Source: Martelella lutilitoris (lineage in GTDB: Bacteria > Pseudomonadota > Alphaproteobacteria > Rhizobiales > Rhizobiaceae). Taken from it: DNA of 64,000 nucleotides. This document shows positions 18,421 through 26,512 of the stretch, one piece after another. How positions within the stretch are numbered: the first letter of the stretch is position 1; each line of letters begins with the position of its first letter. The notes beneath the pieces were generated by a model that saw only the letters and a list, made by a program, of their open reading frames with translations, had not been told where the DNA came from and searched no databases. The position numbers and the translations under genes are program-made. The stretch is taken from contig NZ_CP066787.1 of assembly GCF_016598595.1 (NCBI RefSeq), positions 102,349-166,348 of the forward strand, read 5' to 3'.

Positions 18421-19434
18421 CTACGGCATTACGGCGAACTGATGGGCGGTACTGTTCGTGGCAATCGTCTGGCGAAGCTCCAGCGTCTCGGGATCGAGAA
18501 TCCACAGTTCCGGCTTGCCGGCACTGCTCACCAGCAAGGCATCCTCAACGCGCGCCATGTGGTAAGGTTCAGGTCCGACGTTGACTTCCAGGCGTTCACC
18601 GGTCGACCGGTCGACACGCACAACGAGATTGCGTTCACGCGCGCTCGACCAGATCGCGTCCGGGTCAACCGCTACGCCATGCAATTCTCCGCCGATGTCG
18701 AACCTGTCGAGGATCTCGCCGCTGTCGGCATCGACGATGGAAACGGTTCCGTTGAAGGATTCGCTGACGATCAGTTGACGGGTATCGGCATCGAGCTGGA
18801 TGTGCTTGGGTGGCCCCTGCAGCTTGAAATTTCGCGTCACGATCCCGTCCTCCGGATCAAGCACACTGATCGTTGCGTTGCCGGCGTTGGAGACAAGGAA
18901 GTTTCCGGTCTTCGGATCGGCGACCGCATATTCCGGAATCGGGCCGGTGGCGACCGTCGCGGTGACCTGGCCACTCTCAAGGTCAATTACCGAAACAGCA
19001 TCGAGCCCGGGGTGGGTCACGGCGGCAAACCGTTCATCCGACGAAATCCCGACATGGTGAACGATGCCCGGCACCTCGATTCGGCGCCGAATTTCGCGAC
19101 TGTCAGCGTCAACCAGCGTTACCAGACTTACCGCGTCCGGCTTGGCCGTGTTTCCACCCCCGTGATGGGCCGCGTGCTCCTCTTCCGAGACGGCGGCCGG
19201 CTTGGCCACATCGCCGGGTGTGGATTCCGACAGGCTGCCGGCCACCAGTATGCCCCGTTCGGGCGCACCGGCGAGACCGTGGACGTTATCGAGCCCTTCG
19301 ATGCGACCCATCTCATTGAAGGATCGATCCAGATGAAGCACTGTTCCGAGCTCGCCTTCGGGGATGTAGACGTCGGCAATCGCGGCGCTGCCGGTCATCA
19401 AGACCGCACTGAGTGTCAGGGTCGTGATGCGCAT
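18421..19434 (-). CDS. Exported YncE-like beta-propeller protein
   Basis: 337 residues with a signal peptide (TLSAVLMTGSAAIA) and repeated blade motifs such as VSVIDLESGQV, ISVLDPEDG, VSIVDADSGEI and VVRVDRSTGERL. A His-rich loop (EEEHAAHHGGGN) near residue 85 could bind metal. Propellers of this kind are found near copper genes, but no enzyme role is established. Downstream of the SHOCT/two-component group on the same strand, with 223 bp between, so it may have its own promoter. Confidence 0.78.
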   Translation of the reverse strand: MRITTLTLSAVLMTGSAAIADVYIPEGELGTVLHLDRSFNEMGRIEGLDNVHGLAGAPERGILVAGSLSESTPGDVAKPAAVSEEEHAAHHGGGNTAKPDAVSLVTLVDADSREIRRRIEVPGIVHHVGISSDERFAAVTHPGLDAVSVIDLESGQVTATVATGPIPEYAVADPKTGNFLVSNAGNATISVLDPEDGIVTRNFKLQGPPKHIQLDADTRQLIVSESFNGTVSIVDADSGEILDRFDIGGELHGVAVDPDAIWSSARERNLVVRVDRSTGERLEVNVGPEPYHMARVEDALLVSSAGKPELWILDPETLELRQTIATNSTAHQFAVMP

Positions 19435-19657
19435 GATGTATTTCCTTTCATGGGTGTAATTGCGTCTATCGAGAACGTACGGACGGGATTGCGACTATCA
19501 AGACAGCCTCGCGGCCTTTCATGTAAGCGTTTGTCGCAATGCCGGAGCCTGTTACAGTGAGAGACAATTTTTTCGTGTAAAGACGGGCAAACACCGACGT
19601 GCCGGGCTGACGAGGACTCCGACCGGCACTTTCAGTACCGGTCCGGTTCCGTACACA

Positions 19658-19972
19658 TCATCGTTTTCGGGCCTCCAGTTTGGCCAGCCGCCGCTCGAAT
19701 TCATCCTCGTCGATTTCGCCGCGGGCATAGCGTTCACGAAGGACATCCATCGCAGTCTGACCATTCCCGGTGTCGGAGCGGTTGGAAAAGCCGCGAACCG
19801 CAAGAAAAATCAGACCGATGATAAGTGCCCAGAAAATCACCATCATCAGGCCTCCAAAGATACCGTGCCCACCCCACATCATGTGGCCGGAGCCATCGTA
19901 GATATCGGCCATGCCCGGCGTTGCGACGAAGAGGAGCGATCCTGCAGAGATGACTGAGCCGTTGAGTTTCAT
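19658..19972 (-). CDS. Small membrane protein with C-terminal SHOCT domain
   Basis: 104 residues: signal or anchor segment, a Gly/Met/His stretch (GSGHMMWGGHGIFGG), one membrane helix, then a short SHOCT domain (AMDVLRERYARGEIDEDEFERRLAKLE). SHOCT domains are thought to mediate oligomerisation. It overlaps the histidine kinase gene by 4 bp and so belongs to that operon. Confidence 0.8.
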   Translation of the reverse strand: MKLNGSVISAGSLLFVATPGMADIYDGSGHMMWGGHGIFGGLMMVIFWALIIGLIFLAVRGFSNRSDTGNGQTAMDVLRERYARGEIDEDEFERRLAKLEARKR

Positions 19973-21378
19973 GTCGTTGTCCTTTCCTGTTTCAGGGGTT
20001 CCGGTCCCAGCGGCAGCGTCACGGTCGCCACGAGGCCGCCTTCTGCCCGGTTGGTGAGGCCAATGTCCCCGCCATGCGCCCGGACGATCGTCCGGGCGAT
20101 GGACAGTCCAAGTCCGGTGCCGCCGGTCTCTCTCGAGCGGGATTTCTCAAGCCTGAAATAGGGCTCGAAGACCTGTTCAAGCTCGCCGTCCGGTATACCG
20201 GGGCCATTGTCAGCGACGCGGATAATGGCGTGATCGTCCTCGCGTCCATAGCTGACATCAACCATTCCGCCATAGCGTTCGGCATTGTCGATGAGGTTGC
20301 GAAGCGCGCGCCGGACTGATTGCGACCGCAAGCGCAGGTGAATGGTTTCGCCCTCCTTCAGAGAAAAACCGTTCAGCATATCGGCGCGGAGTTGACCCAG
20401 AAACGCGCCCATTTCGACGGTCTCGTAGTCTTCCGAGCTTGTGATCCCGCGCGCGAAGGAAAGCGTCGAGTCCACCATCTCCTGCATCTCCTCGATTGAG
20501 GTTATGAGGCTGTCGCGTGTTTCCCGCTCGTCGACCATCTCCGAGCGAACGCGGAGTGCCGTGAGAGGCGAGCGCAGGTCATGTCCAAGGGCCGCGAGAA
20601 GCCGGGTCCGGTCCGCGAGGAAGCGGGTCAGCCGGGCCTGCATCCGGTTGAATGTCCGGGTCAGGTCGCGCACCTCGGCGGGTCCGATCAAGGGCAGTGG
20701 TCTGACATTTTCGCCGCGCCCGAGACTGTCGGCGGCACGGGACACGCGCAAGAGCGGGCCAGTCAGACGGGTCAGAAGAAACCAGCAGGCGGCAACAAGA
20801 ATAATGGCAGCCGTGAGCCCGAAGCTCAGGAAAGAGGCCCAGGGCCATTGCAGGGGCGGGCGCTCGAACCGCGTGCCGACATTGAGCCACTGTCCGCCCG
20901 TCAGGGCGATGGACAGCTGCATCTCGATGGCCGACAGATCGCCCCGCATCATCGCCAGATGCATTTCCGCCATCTCGGGCGCCATATGCGGCATCGGAAG
21001 GATGCCGTGATCGACCTCGTGCACCTCCACGCGAATTTCACGGTTGTCCTTGGCTCCGAGAAGACCACGCACTCTTGCCTCGATAGCACCGCTGTCCGCG
21101 TGGCTGTCGTGATCGACGGTCGGTGTATCAGACAGGTCAAAGCGCACCAGCGGTGAATTCGCCGCGCGCAGAATGGCCGGTTCCAGCGTTGCCGGCGCTT
21201 CCTCGATCAACCGCGCGACGTTCGCGGCCCGCCCCGCTGCCTCGAAGCCGAGCGCGGCCCGCACGGCCAGGCCGCGCTCGTCAACGAACAACCAGAGGCT
21301 GACCGCTTGGGCGGCGGCGAGTGCCGCGATGATTAACAGGACCAGTTGGCCGCGCAGACTGTCAAAGAAGCGCCACAT
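19969..21378 (-). CDS. Sensor histidine kinase, HAMP type
   Basis: 469 residues: two membrane helices flanking a periplasmic sensor domain of ~150 residues rich in His/Met (SHADSG, ILPMPHMAPEMAEMHLAMM), HAMP linker, dimerisation domain with H-box ALGHDLRSPLTALR, and an ATPase domain (NAERYGG, NGPGIPD, TGLGLSIA). The Met/His sensor loop suggests metal sensing, probably copper or silver as in CusS. ATG at 21378 overlaps the regulator stop (TGATG). Confidence 0.9.
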   Translation of the reverse strand: MWRFFDSLRGQLVLLIIAALAAAQAVSLWLFVDERGLAVRAALGFEAAGRAANVARLIEEAPATLEPAILRAANSPLVRFDLSDTPTVDHDSHADSGAIEARVRGLLGAKDNREIRVEVHEVDHGILPMPHMAPEMAEMHLAMMRGDLSAIEMQLSIALTGGQWLNVGTRFERPPLQWPWASFLSFGLTAAIILVAACWFLLTRLTGPLLRVSRAADSLGRGENVRPLPLIGPAEVRDLTRTFNRMQARLTRFLADRTRLLAALGHDLRSPLTALRVRSEMVDERETRDSLITSIEEMQEMVDSTLSFARGITSSEDYETVEMGAFLGQLRADMLNGFSLKEGETIHLRLRSQSVRRALRNLIDNAERYGGMVDVSYGREDDHAIIRVADNGPGIPDGELEQVFEPYFRLEKSRSRETGGTGLGLSIARTIVRAHGGDIGLTNRAEGGLVATVTLPLGPEPLKQERTTT

Positions 21379-22100
21379 CAATCCAACTCCGTCACATCGG
21401 CGGCAAGGCAATATCCGCCACCGCGCACGGTCGTGATCAGCCGGGGCCTGGATGGATCGGCCTCGATCTTTCTGCGAAGGCGGCTGATCTGATTGTCGAT
21501 CGTCCGATCGAGCGGGGAGGCCGCGCGCCCTGCAGTGAGATCGAGAAGCTGATCACGGTTGAGGACGAGGCGGGGCCGTTCGAGCAAGACAACCAGAAGC
21601 TTGAGTTCCGAACCGGTGAGATCGATTTGCGCACCGTTTTCATCGGTCAACAACCGGCTGTCGGTATCGAGAGTCCATTGTGCGAATGCGATGCGTCTTC
21701 CCGAGAGTTTTCCGGCATAGGTCTCGGGCAGGGATGAACGCCGCAGGATGGCCTTGATCCGCGCAAGCAGCTCTCGCGGATTGAATGGTTTGGCCAGATA
21801 GTCGTCCGCGCCGATTTCGAGCCCGACGATGCGATCCGTCTCTTCGCCAAGCGCCGTCAGCATCAGGATCGGTACGCCACCCGTGGATGACAGACGGCGG
21901 CAGACCGACAGCCCGTCCTCGCCGGGCATCATGACATCCAGAACGATCAGATCGTACTGACCCATCGCGAGCTTGGCGTCCATCTCGACCGCATCCCGCG
22001 CCGAGGTCGCACGCAGGCCGTTCTTCTCCAGATAGCGCGAAACCGAGTCTCGGATTTCGCGATGATCGTCGACGACGAGGATATGAGGCTGATCGTTCAT
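21378..22100 (-). CDS. OmpR/PhoB-family response regulator
   Basis: 240 residues: receiver domain (VVDDHREIRDSV, phospho-Asp in DLIVLDVMMPG, conserved Lys in DYLAKPFNPREL) and a winged-helix DNA-binding domain (RDQLLDLTAGR...DNQISRLRRKIE). ATG at 22100 follows AGAAGGAAG. Forms a pair with the downstream kinase. It is divergent from the Met-rich EF-hand gene, a probable target. Confidence 0.92.
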   Translation of the reverse strand: MNDQPHILVVDDHREIRDSVSRYLEKNGLRATSARDAVEMDAKLAMGQYDLIVLDVMMPGEDGLSVCRRLSSTGGVPILMLTALGEETDRIVGLEIGADDYLAKPFNPRELLARIKAILRRSSLPETYAGKLSGRRIAFAQWTLDTDSRLLTDENGAQIDLTGSELKLLVVLLERPRLVLNRDQLLDLTAGRAASPLDRTIDNQISRLRRKIEADPSRPRLITTVRGGGYCLAADVTELD

Positions 22101-22144
22101 GTTCTTCCTTCTAACGGTTGCCGCATTGGTTTCCCGAAGAGATT

Positions 22145-22161
22145 TGTCACGAAATGTAACA
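22145..22161. promoter_or_regulatory. Candidate response-regulator box
   Basis: The dyad TGTCAC-N5-GTAACA lies between the divergent regulator gene and the EF-hand gene; a related TTGTGACAC follows at about 22171-22179. Position and symmetry fit an autoregulatory operator. No experimental support is possible from sequence. Confidence 0.4.
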
Positions 22162-22270
22162 GGGGCGGCGCTTGTGACACGGCGATACAATACCGTTGTT
22201 TCCTCGCATTTCATCACGGCCTAACGCTGCCATATGAAATCTATCGAAACCGAAACATGAGGAGATAACG

Positions 22271-22858
22271 ATGACCCGCAAAACCCTGCTCGCAGCGACC
22301 GTTTTGGCCGCAACTGCAATCGGAGGAGCCGCGATCGCGGATTCCAATCACGGACATGGGGGCCAGTCCGGCCCGAAGGATCGCGCTGGCATGATGCAGG
22401 GCGGTTCCGGAATGATGGGCAACATGGGCGGCATGTCCGATATGATGGGCATGATGAAGCGCATGCACGGCCAGATGATGGGCGGCGGCATGATGGGCGG
22501 AATGGGTCCGATGGGCGGCGGAATGATGCAGATGTTCGACGCTGACGGCGACGGCACGGTGACGCCCGAGGAAATGCGCGCCGGACTGCAGGCCAAGCTG
22601 ACCGAATACGACAGCGACGGTGACGGCACCCTGTCTATCGAGGAATTCGAGGCGCTGCACAGCGCGATGATCCGCGAGATGATGGTGGATCGCTTCCAGC
22701 ATCTGGATGCCGATGGCGACGGCGCCATCACAGCCGAAGAAATGGCGGCGCCGGCCGACAAGATGGAGCGCATGCAGAAGATGCGCGACGCAATGGGGCA
22801 GATGCAGCCCGGCGAGAGCCCCGGCATGGGCGACGGCGACATGATGAACAACGATTGA
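22271..22858 (+). CDS. Exported Met-rich EF-hand protein
   Basis: 195 residues: signal peptide, then a Met/Gly/His-rich segment (residues ~36-88, with repeated MMGG and MGGM) and three EF-hand loops (DADGDGTVT, DSDGDGTLS, DADGDGAIT, each followed by E at position 12). The Met-rich part can hold Cu+ or Ag+, the EF hands Ca2+. A combined calcium/copper periplasmic buffer is my inference. ATG at 22271 follows GAGGAGATAACG. Single gene, divergent from the two-component system. Confidence 0.82.
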   Translation: MTRKTLLAATVLAATAIGGAAIADSNHGHGGQSGPKDRAGMMQGGSGMMGNMGGMSDMMGMMKRMHGQMMGGGMMGGMGPMGGGMMQMFDADGDGTVTPEEMRAGLQAKLTEYDSDGDGTLSIEEFEALHSAMIREMMVDRFQHLDADGDGAITAEEMAAPADKMERMQKMRDAMGQMQPGESPGMGDGDMMNND

Positions 22859-22868
22859 GCGCTTTCGG

Positions 22869-22890
22869 GCGTCGGCCTATGGGCCGACGC
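22869..22890 (+). terminator. Hairpin after the EF-hand gene
   Basis: A perfect 9-bp stem (22869-22877 with 22882-22890, loop TATG) lies 10 bp after the EF-hand stop. There is no T-run, so termination is likely but not certain. Confidence 0.5.
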
Positions 22891-22960
22891 TCGTATCCGG
22901 CACCGAGGCACGGTTTGCGAAACGGTGCTGACCTTCCCTGCTTTGACGGAGGCAGACCTC

Positions 22961-23053
22961 ATGAGCCTTGAAATGATGACCGTTTTGCTGGTTCTCGCGA
23001 CAACTGCGATCATGCGGGGACGGCTCAAACCGATCAGGCAGTCGTTCGAATAA
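22961..23053 (+). CDS. Putative 30-residue membrane peptide
   Basis: ATG at 22961 preceded by GGAGG at a suitable distance; the reading frame gives one hydrophobic segment (MMTVLLVLATTAIM) followed by a basic tail (RGRLKPIRQ). It ends 15 bp before the ATG of the DUF302 gene, whose ribosome site directly follows. Short and unrecognised, but the ribosome site, membrane segment and spacing are what a real small gene would show. Confidence 0.5.
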   Translation: MSLEMMTVLLVLATTAIMRGRLKPIRQSFE

Positions 23054-23068
23054 CCGAAGGAGATTGAA

Positions 23069-23455
23069 ATGAATTATACCTATGACCGCTCACTCATAGG
23101 CGTCAGCATCGACGACGCGGAAATGCGCGTTCGCGCCGCCCTAGCTGATCGGGGTTTCGGTGTTCTTACCGAAATCGACGTCAAGATGACGATGAAGCAG
23201 AAGATCGACGTCGATATGGACGGCTATCGCATCCTTGGCGCCTGCAATCCGCAAATGGCCCACAAGGCGATCGGGATCGAACCGCGCGTGGGCGCGATGT
23301 TGCCATGCAACGTTATCCTGCGCGAAACGGACGGCGGCACCGAGATCAGCGCCATCGATCCGGTGGCGTCAATGCAGGCAATCGACAACGATCAGCTCCA
23401 TGAAGTCGCGTGCGAGGTGCGCGACATGCTGCGCGAGGCCGTCGATGCTGCATGA
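23069..23455 (+). CDS. DUF302 protein
   Basis: 128 residues, no signal peptide. Pattern VSIDDAEMRVRAALADRGFGVLTEIDV then YRILGACNPQMAHKAI and VGAMLPCNVILRE matches the DUF302 family, often found near metal and sulfur genes. The two Cys (GACNP, LPCNV) are typical. Function unknown. ATG at 23069 follows GAAGGAG. Confidence 0.85.
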   Translation: MNYTYDRSLIGVSIDDAEMRVRAALADRGFGVLTEIDVKMTMKQKIDVDMDGYRILGACNPQMAHKAIGIEPRVGAMLPCNVILRETDGGTEISAIDPVASMQAIDNDQLHEVACEVRDMLREAVDAA

Positions 23456-23466
23456 TCGCCATATCG

Positions 23467-23497
23467 TTGACCTTCCGGTCACTGGAGGGCGTATGCA
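23467..23497 (+). promoter_or_regulatory. CueR-type promoter of the 23543 operon
   Basis: TTGACC (23467-23472), a 19-bp spacer with ACCTTCC and TGGAGGG half-sites, and a good TATGCA -10 (23492-23497). It drives the membrane protein, VTT-domain protein, the 39-residue frame and lgt. Confidence 0.75.
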
Positions 23498-23542
23498 TCG
23501 GGGAATCGGGTTCGAACCCCAGTAACCGGGAGACAAGGCGGT

Positions 23543-23983
23543 ATGGTGGCTGACAGCATCCAGGATACAGAAGAATCCCCAACCTTCGGCGAGGGCTTCT
23601 GGGGGCCTGGCGCTGTGGGTGCCGTCTTGTTTCTGATCGCCGCTCCGGTGCATCTACTGGTGCCCCATCAGATATCGGTGGCGATCGCCGCGGTAACGTT
23701 GGCGCTGATCGGCGGAGCCTACATCGGATTTGGTGCGACCGCCAATTCGCTGAAACGCTTTTTGGCGGAACTGGCGGTCGCAGCCCTGTTCGCGGCGACC
23801 GCGCTGGCCGGATTGCTCTGGGCTCCATTGGCCTTGCCTGTCGGGTTCGCCGCACATGCCGCGTGGGATCTTCTGCATCACAACAGGGTGTTCGGCGCGC
23901 CGGTCCCGCGATGGTACATTCCGTTCTGCGTCGTCTTCGAGCTGTTGGCGGCAGCTTTTCTCTTCGTGCTGTATGTGCCGTGA
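23543..23983 (+). CDS. Four-helix inner-membrane protein, function unknown
   Basis: 146 residues: a soluble acidic N-terminus, then about four or five hydrophobic helices. A conserved-looking HAAWDLLHH motif sits near residue 113, where two His could bind metal or haem. I do not recognise the family with confidence. First gene after a CueR-type promoter; its stop overlaps the next gene's GTG start. Confidence 0.68.
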   Translation: MVADSIQDTEESPTFGEGFWGPGAVGAVLFLIAAPVHLLVPHQISVAIAAVTLALIGGAYIGFGATANSLKRFLAELAVAALFAATALAGLLWAPLALPVGFAAHAAWDLLHHNRVFGAPVPRWYIPFCVVFELLAAAFLFVLYVP

Positions 23984-24675
23984 GGCCGGGAATACCACGG
24001 TTCGTGTTCGGGCGAACCGCACAATTGGTTGCTGCGGCACTGCTAATCTTCGCCATCGTCGCCCTGGCCTTGGGTCCGCTCGCCGACGTCATCGAGAGCT
24101 TCGACGGCGAGAGAATCTCCGGCTGGATCGAGGCTGCCGGCATATGGGGACCGATCCTCATCGTCTCGCTCATGACGATCGCGATCGTCGCGACGCCTAT
24201 TCCGAGCGCACCGATCGCATTGGCGGCCGGTGCCGCCTACGGGCATACTTTGGGGACCGTTTACATCGTTGCCGGAGCCGAACTCGGCGCACTTGTCGCA
24301 TTCGGATTGGCGAGGGTCCTCGGGCGCGACGTGCTCGTCGGATGGCTTGGCGACAAGGTGGATGCAGGCTGGCTCGGCTCTCAGAACGCTTTGACTTTCA
24401 CCGTCTTCGCCAGCCGTCTGATGCCGTTCATCTCATTCGACATTGTCAGCTACGCGGCCGGGTTGAGCCGCCTTCACTTCTGGCGTTTCGCACTCGCCAC
24501 GCTTGCGGGGATCATCCCGGCCAGCTTTGTGCTCGCCCATTTAGGCAACGAGGCGGTCAGTGGGCCTTCTTCCCGCGCAATCTGGGCCGCGATCGGGCTG
24601 GGAGCGTTGACGTTTGCACCTCTTCTGATTGTCGCCGTCAGGGACTGGAAAAAGCACCGGATGACCCATGACTGA
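23980..24675 (+). CDS. TVP38/TMEM64-type VTT (DedA-like) membrane protein
   Basis: 231 residues from GTG at 23980 (overlapping the upstream stop as GTGA). It carries the VTT-domain pattern ATPIPSAPIALAAGAAYG, then FASRLMPFISFDIVSYAAGLSRLHFWRF and IPASFVLAHLGN. Related proteins act in membrane lipid scrambling or transport. A longer frame starting at 23863 would run inside the preceding gene and adds Arg/Ser-rich text typical of a shadow frame. Confidence 0.85.
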   Translation: MRPGIPRFVFGRTAQLVAAALLIFAIVALALGPLADVIESFDGERISGWIEAAGIWGPILIVSLMTIAIVATPIPSAPIALAAGAAYGHTLGTVYIVAGAELGALVAFGLARVLGRDVLVGWLGDKVDAGWLGSQNALTFTVFASRLMPFISFDIVSYAAGLSRLHFWRFALATLAGIIPASFVLAHLGNEAVSGPSSRAIWAAIGLGALTFAPLLIVAVRDWKKHRMTHD

Positions 24676-24787
24676 TCGCCGAAAATCTCGCCTGCCGTTT
24701 CGTCGACAGGCTTCCTATCACCTCCGGCGCGCAGCCGCCGTGGCCAATCAACCGCAAACACCAGATCAGGACCTACAGATATGTTGA
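24668..24787 (+). CDS. Possible 39-residue basic peptide linking the VTT gene and lgt
   Basis: ATG at 24668 overlaps the preceding gene's end by 8 bp and the frame stops 7 bp inside lgt, so it fills the gap exactly. The product is Arg-rich ([14 protein letters not shown]) without a membrane segment. It could be a translational coupling frame rather than a functional peptide. Low confidence. Confidence 0.3.
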   Translation: MTDRRKSRLPFRRQASYHLRRAAAVANQPQTPDQDLQIC

Positions 24788-25704
24788 CCGCCGCAATTCC
24801 ATTTCCCAACATCGGCCCCGATCTTTTCTCTATCGAGATCGGCGGGTTCACGTTGGCGCTGCGCTGGTATGCGCTCGCTTACATCGTCGGTATCCTGATC
24901 GGCTGGCGCATCTGCGTCGCTGCCGTTGCGCGCCCTGCGCTGTGGCCCGCTGCCGGGCCGCCACTTGATCGCCGTCAGATCGAAGACCTGCTGACCTGGA
25001 TCATTATCGGCGTGATCGCTGGTGGCCGACTGGGTTTCGTGCTGTTCTACCAGCCCGAATATTACCTGGCCAATCCGCTGGAAATACTCATGATCTGGCA
25101 GGGCGGCATGTCCTTCCACGGCGGGTTCCTCGGCGTCGCCGTTGCTGGCCTGGCATATTGTATTCGTCAGAACGCATCCATGCTGAGCACGACCGATCTT
25201 CTGGCCATCGCTACACCACCGGGGCTGTTTCTGGGGCGGATTGCGAATTTCATCAACAACGAACTCTGGGGGCGGCCCACGGACGTGCCTTGGGCCGTGA
25301 TCTTTCCGGGCGAGGTCGCCCAGACCTGTCCGGGCATCACCTCGATATGTGCCCGCCACCCCTCGCAGCTTTATGAAGGTCTGCTCGAAGGGCTGCTGCT
25401 CGGGTTCATCCTTCTTTACCTCGCCTGGCGCCGGGGCTGGCTCAGGATGCCCGGCGCGCTGACAGGTGTTTTCCTGACCGGCTACGGTCTTGCCAGAAGC
25501 TTTGTCGAGTTGTTCCGGCAGCCCGACATGCAGTTCGTGACCTCCGACAATCCGATCGGCCATGCCCTGCACTTCGGCGATTGGGGGCTGACGATGGGAC
25601 AGGTTCTTTCTGCGCCAATGATCCTGGTCGGGCTGGCGCTGATCCTTCGAGCGGTGAACGGATCCGGGGGCGCAACCGGGCAACGATCGAAAAAAACTGC
25701 CTGA
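24781..25704 (+). CDS. lgt: Prolipoprotein diacylglyceryl transferase
   Basis: 307 residues, seven membrane helices. Signature elements FHGGFLG, the Lgt motif [17 protein letters not shown], and [13 protein letters not shown] are present. It transfers diacylglycerol to the lipobox Cys of prolipoproteins. A plasmid or island copy beside copper genes is probably a second lgt; its partner could be the lipoproteins of this island. ATG at 24781. Confidence 0.92.
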   Translation: MLTAAIPFPNIGPDLFSIEIGGFTLALRWYALAYIVGILIGWRICVAAVARPALWPAAGPPLDRRQIEDLLTWIIIGVIAGGRLGFVLFYQPEYYLANPLEILMIWQGGMSFHGGFLGVAVAGLAYCIRQNASMLSTTDLLAIATPPGLFLGRIANFINNELWGRPTDVPWAVIFPGEVAQTCPGITSICARHPSQLYEGLLEGLLLGFILLYLAWRRGWLRMPGALTGVFLTGYGLARSFVELFRQPDMQFVTSDNPIGHALHFGDWGLTMGQVLSAPMILVGLALILRAVNGSGGATGQRSKKTA

Positions 25705-25742
25705 CCTCGGCAGCGATCTGCAACTGGTGATTGGGAAATAGG

Positions 25743-26504
25743 ATGGCCGCAAAGTCACTTATGAATCGATTGACGGCACCCATGAACTCGATCGTCCGTG
25801 GTACCGGGTCGATGCGAAGGTGGCGGAAAACGAAGTTTATGGGTCCAGTAATGAGACAATACGTCGGGCAAATGGGGGCATGGAATCTCACCGTTCTTGC
25901 CATCATAATTGCCTCTTGGGTCATATATAGATATTTTGCACCAAGTAACTGGCGGGAGTGGGCCAGTGCCGGCATCGTGCAAGCGTTTATCATTTCACTT
26001 TACGCCGAAATGTACGGCTTCCCTCTTACAGTATACCTTGCTGTTCGATTTTTCGGAATGGACAGGGGCGATCTCACGACCAACTTGTGGTCAAGCCTTC
26101 TGGGCTTCGACGAGGCCATGGTTCTTGCAATGCTATTAGGCTATGCGCTCGCGCTGGTCGGCATTTGCCTCATAGTGGGAGGTTGGCGCGAACTCTACAG
26201 GAATCGAAAGAAAGGTACCCTTGCGACGGGTCGCCTTTATAAATTTGTCCGGCACCCTCAATATTTGGGTCTGTTTATCGTCCTATTTGGAGAGGGAGTG
26301 GTGCATTGGCCAACACTACTATCTGTTTCTTTGCTCCCGTTCATCATGTTCTTTTACATAGCATTGGCGAAAAGGGAGGAGGAGACTCTGGAACGATTGT
26401 TCGGCAAACAATATGCGCTGTATAAGCAGGATGTTCCTGCGTTTGTTCCGCGTTGGGATCAGCTTCGAGACGCTGTGATGATATGGATTTTGTTCCGAGA
26501 CTAA
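25743..26504 (+). CDS. Isoprenylcysteine carboxylmethyltransferase-family membrane protein
   Basis: 253 residues with about five helices and the family core YKFVRHPQYLGL. It shares EMYGFPLT, RHPQY-G, WPTLL and PAF(V/I)P with the protein at 32391, so the two are paralogues. ICMT-like bacterial proteins use S-adenosylmethionine at the RHPxY region; real substrates are unknown. The gene is visibly richer in A+T than its neighbours, suggesting separate acquisition. ATG at 25743 chosen; ATG at 25881 is an alternative start nearer the first helix. Confidence 0.75.
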   Translation: MAAKSLMNRLTAPMNSIVRGTGSMRRWRKTKFMGPVMRQYVGQMGAWNLTVLAIIIASWVIYRYFAPSNWREWASAGIVQAFIISLYAEMYGFPLTVYLAVRFFGMDRGDLTTNLWSSLLGFDEAMVLAMLLGYALALVGICLIVGGWRELYRNRKKGTLATGRLYKFVRHPQYLGLFIVLFGEGVVHWPTLLSVSLLPFIMFFYIALAKREEETLERLFGKQYALYKQDVPAFVPRWDQLRDAVMIWILFRD

Positions 26505-26512
26505 ACGACAGA

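Noticed and set aside
22928..22958. An eighth CueR-like promoter (CTGACCTTCC) before the 30-residue peptide
   Set aside because: The second half-site is missing at the right distance and the hexamer 19 bp downstream (CAGACC) is a poor -10, so I did not count it.
23495..23540. tRNA-like text GGTTCGAACCCC before the 23543 gene
   Set aside because: It looks like a T-arm, but the stem pairs only three bases and no acceptor, D or anticodon arms can be built around it.
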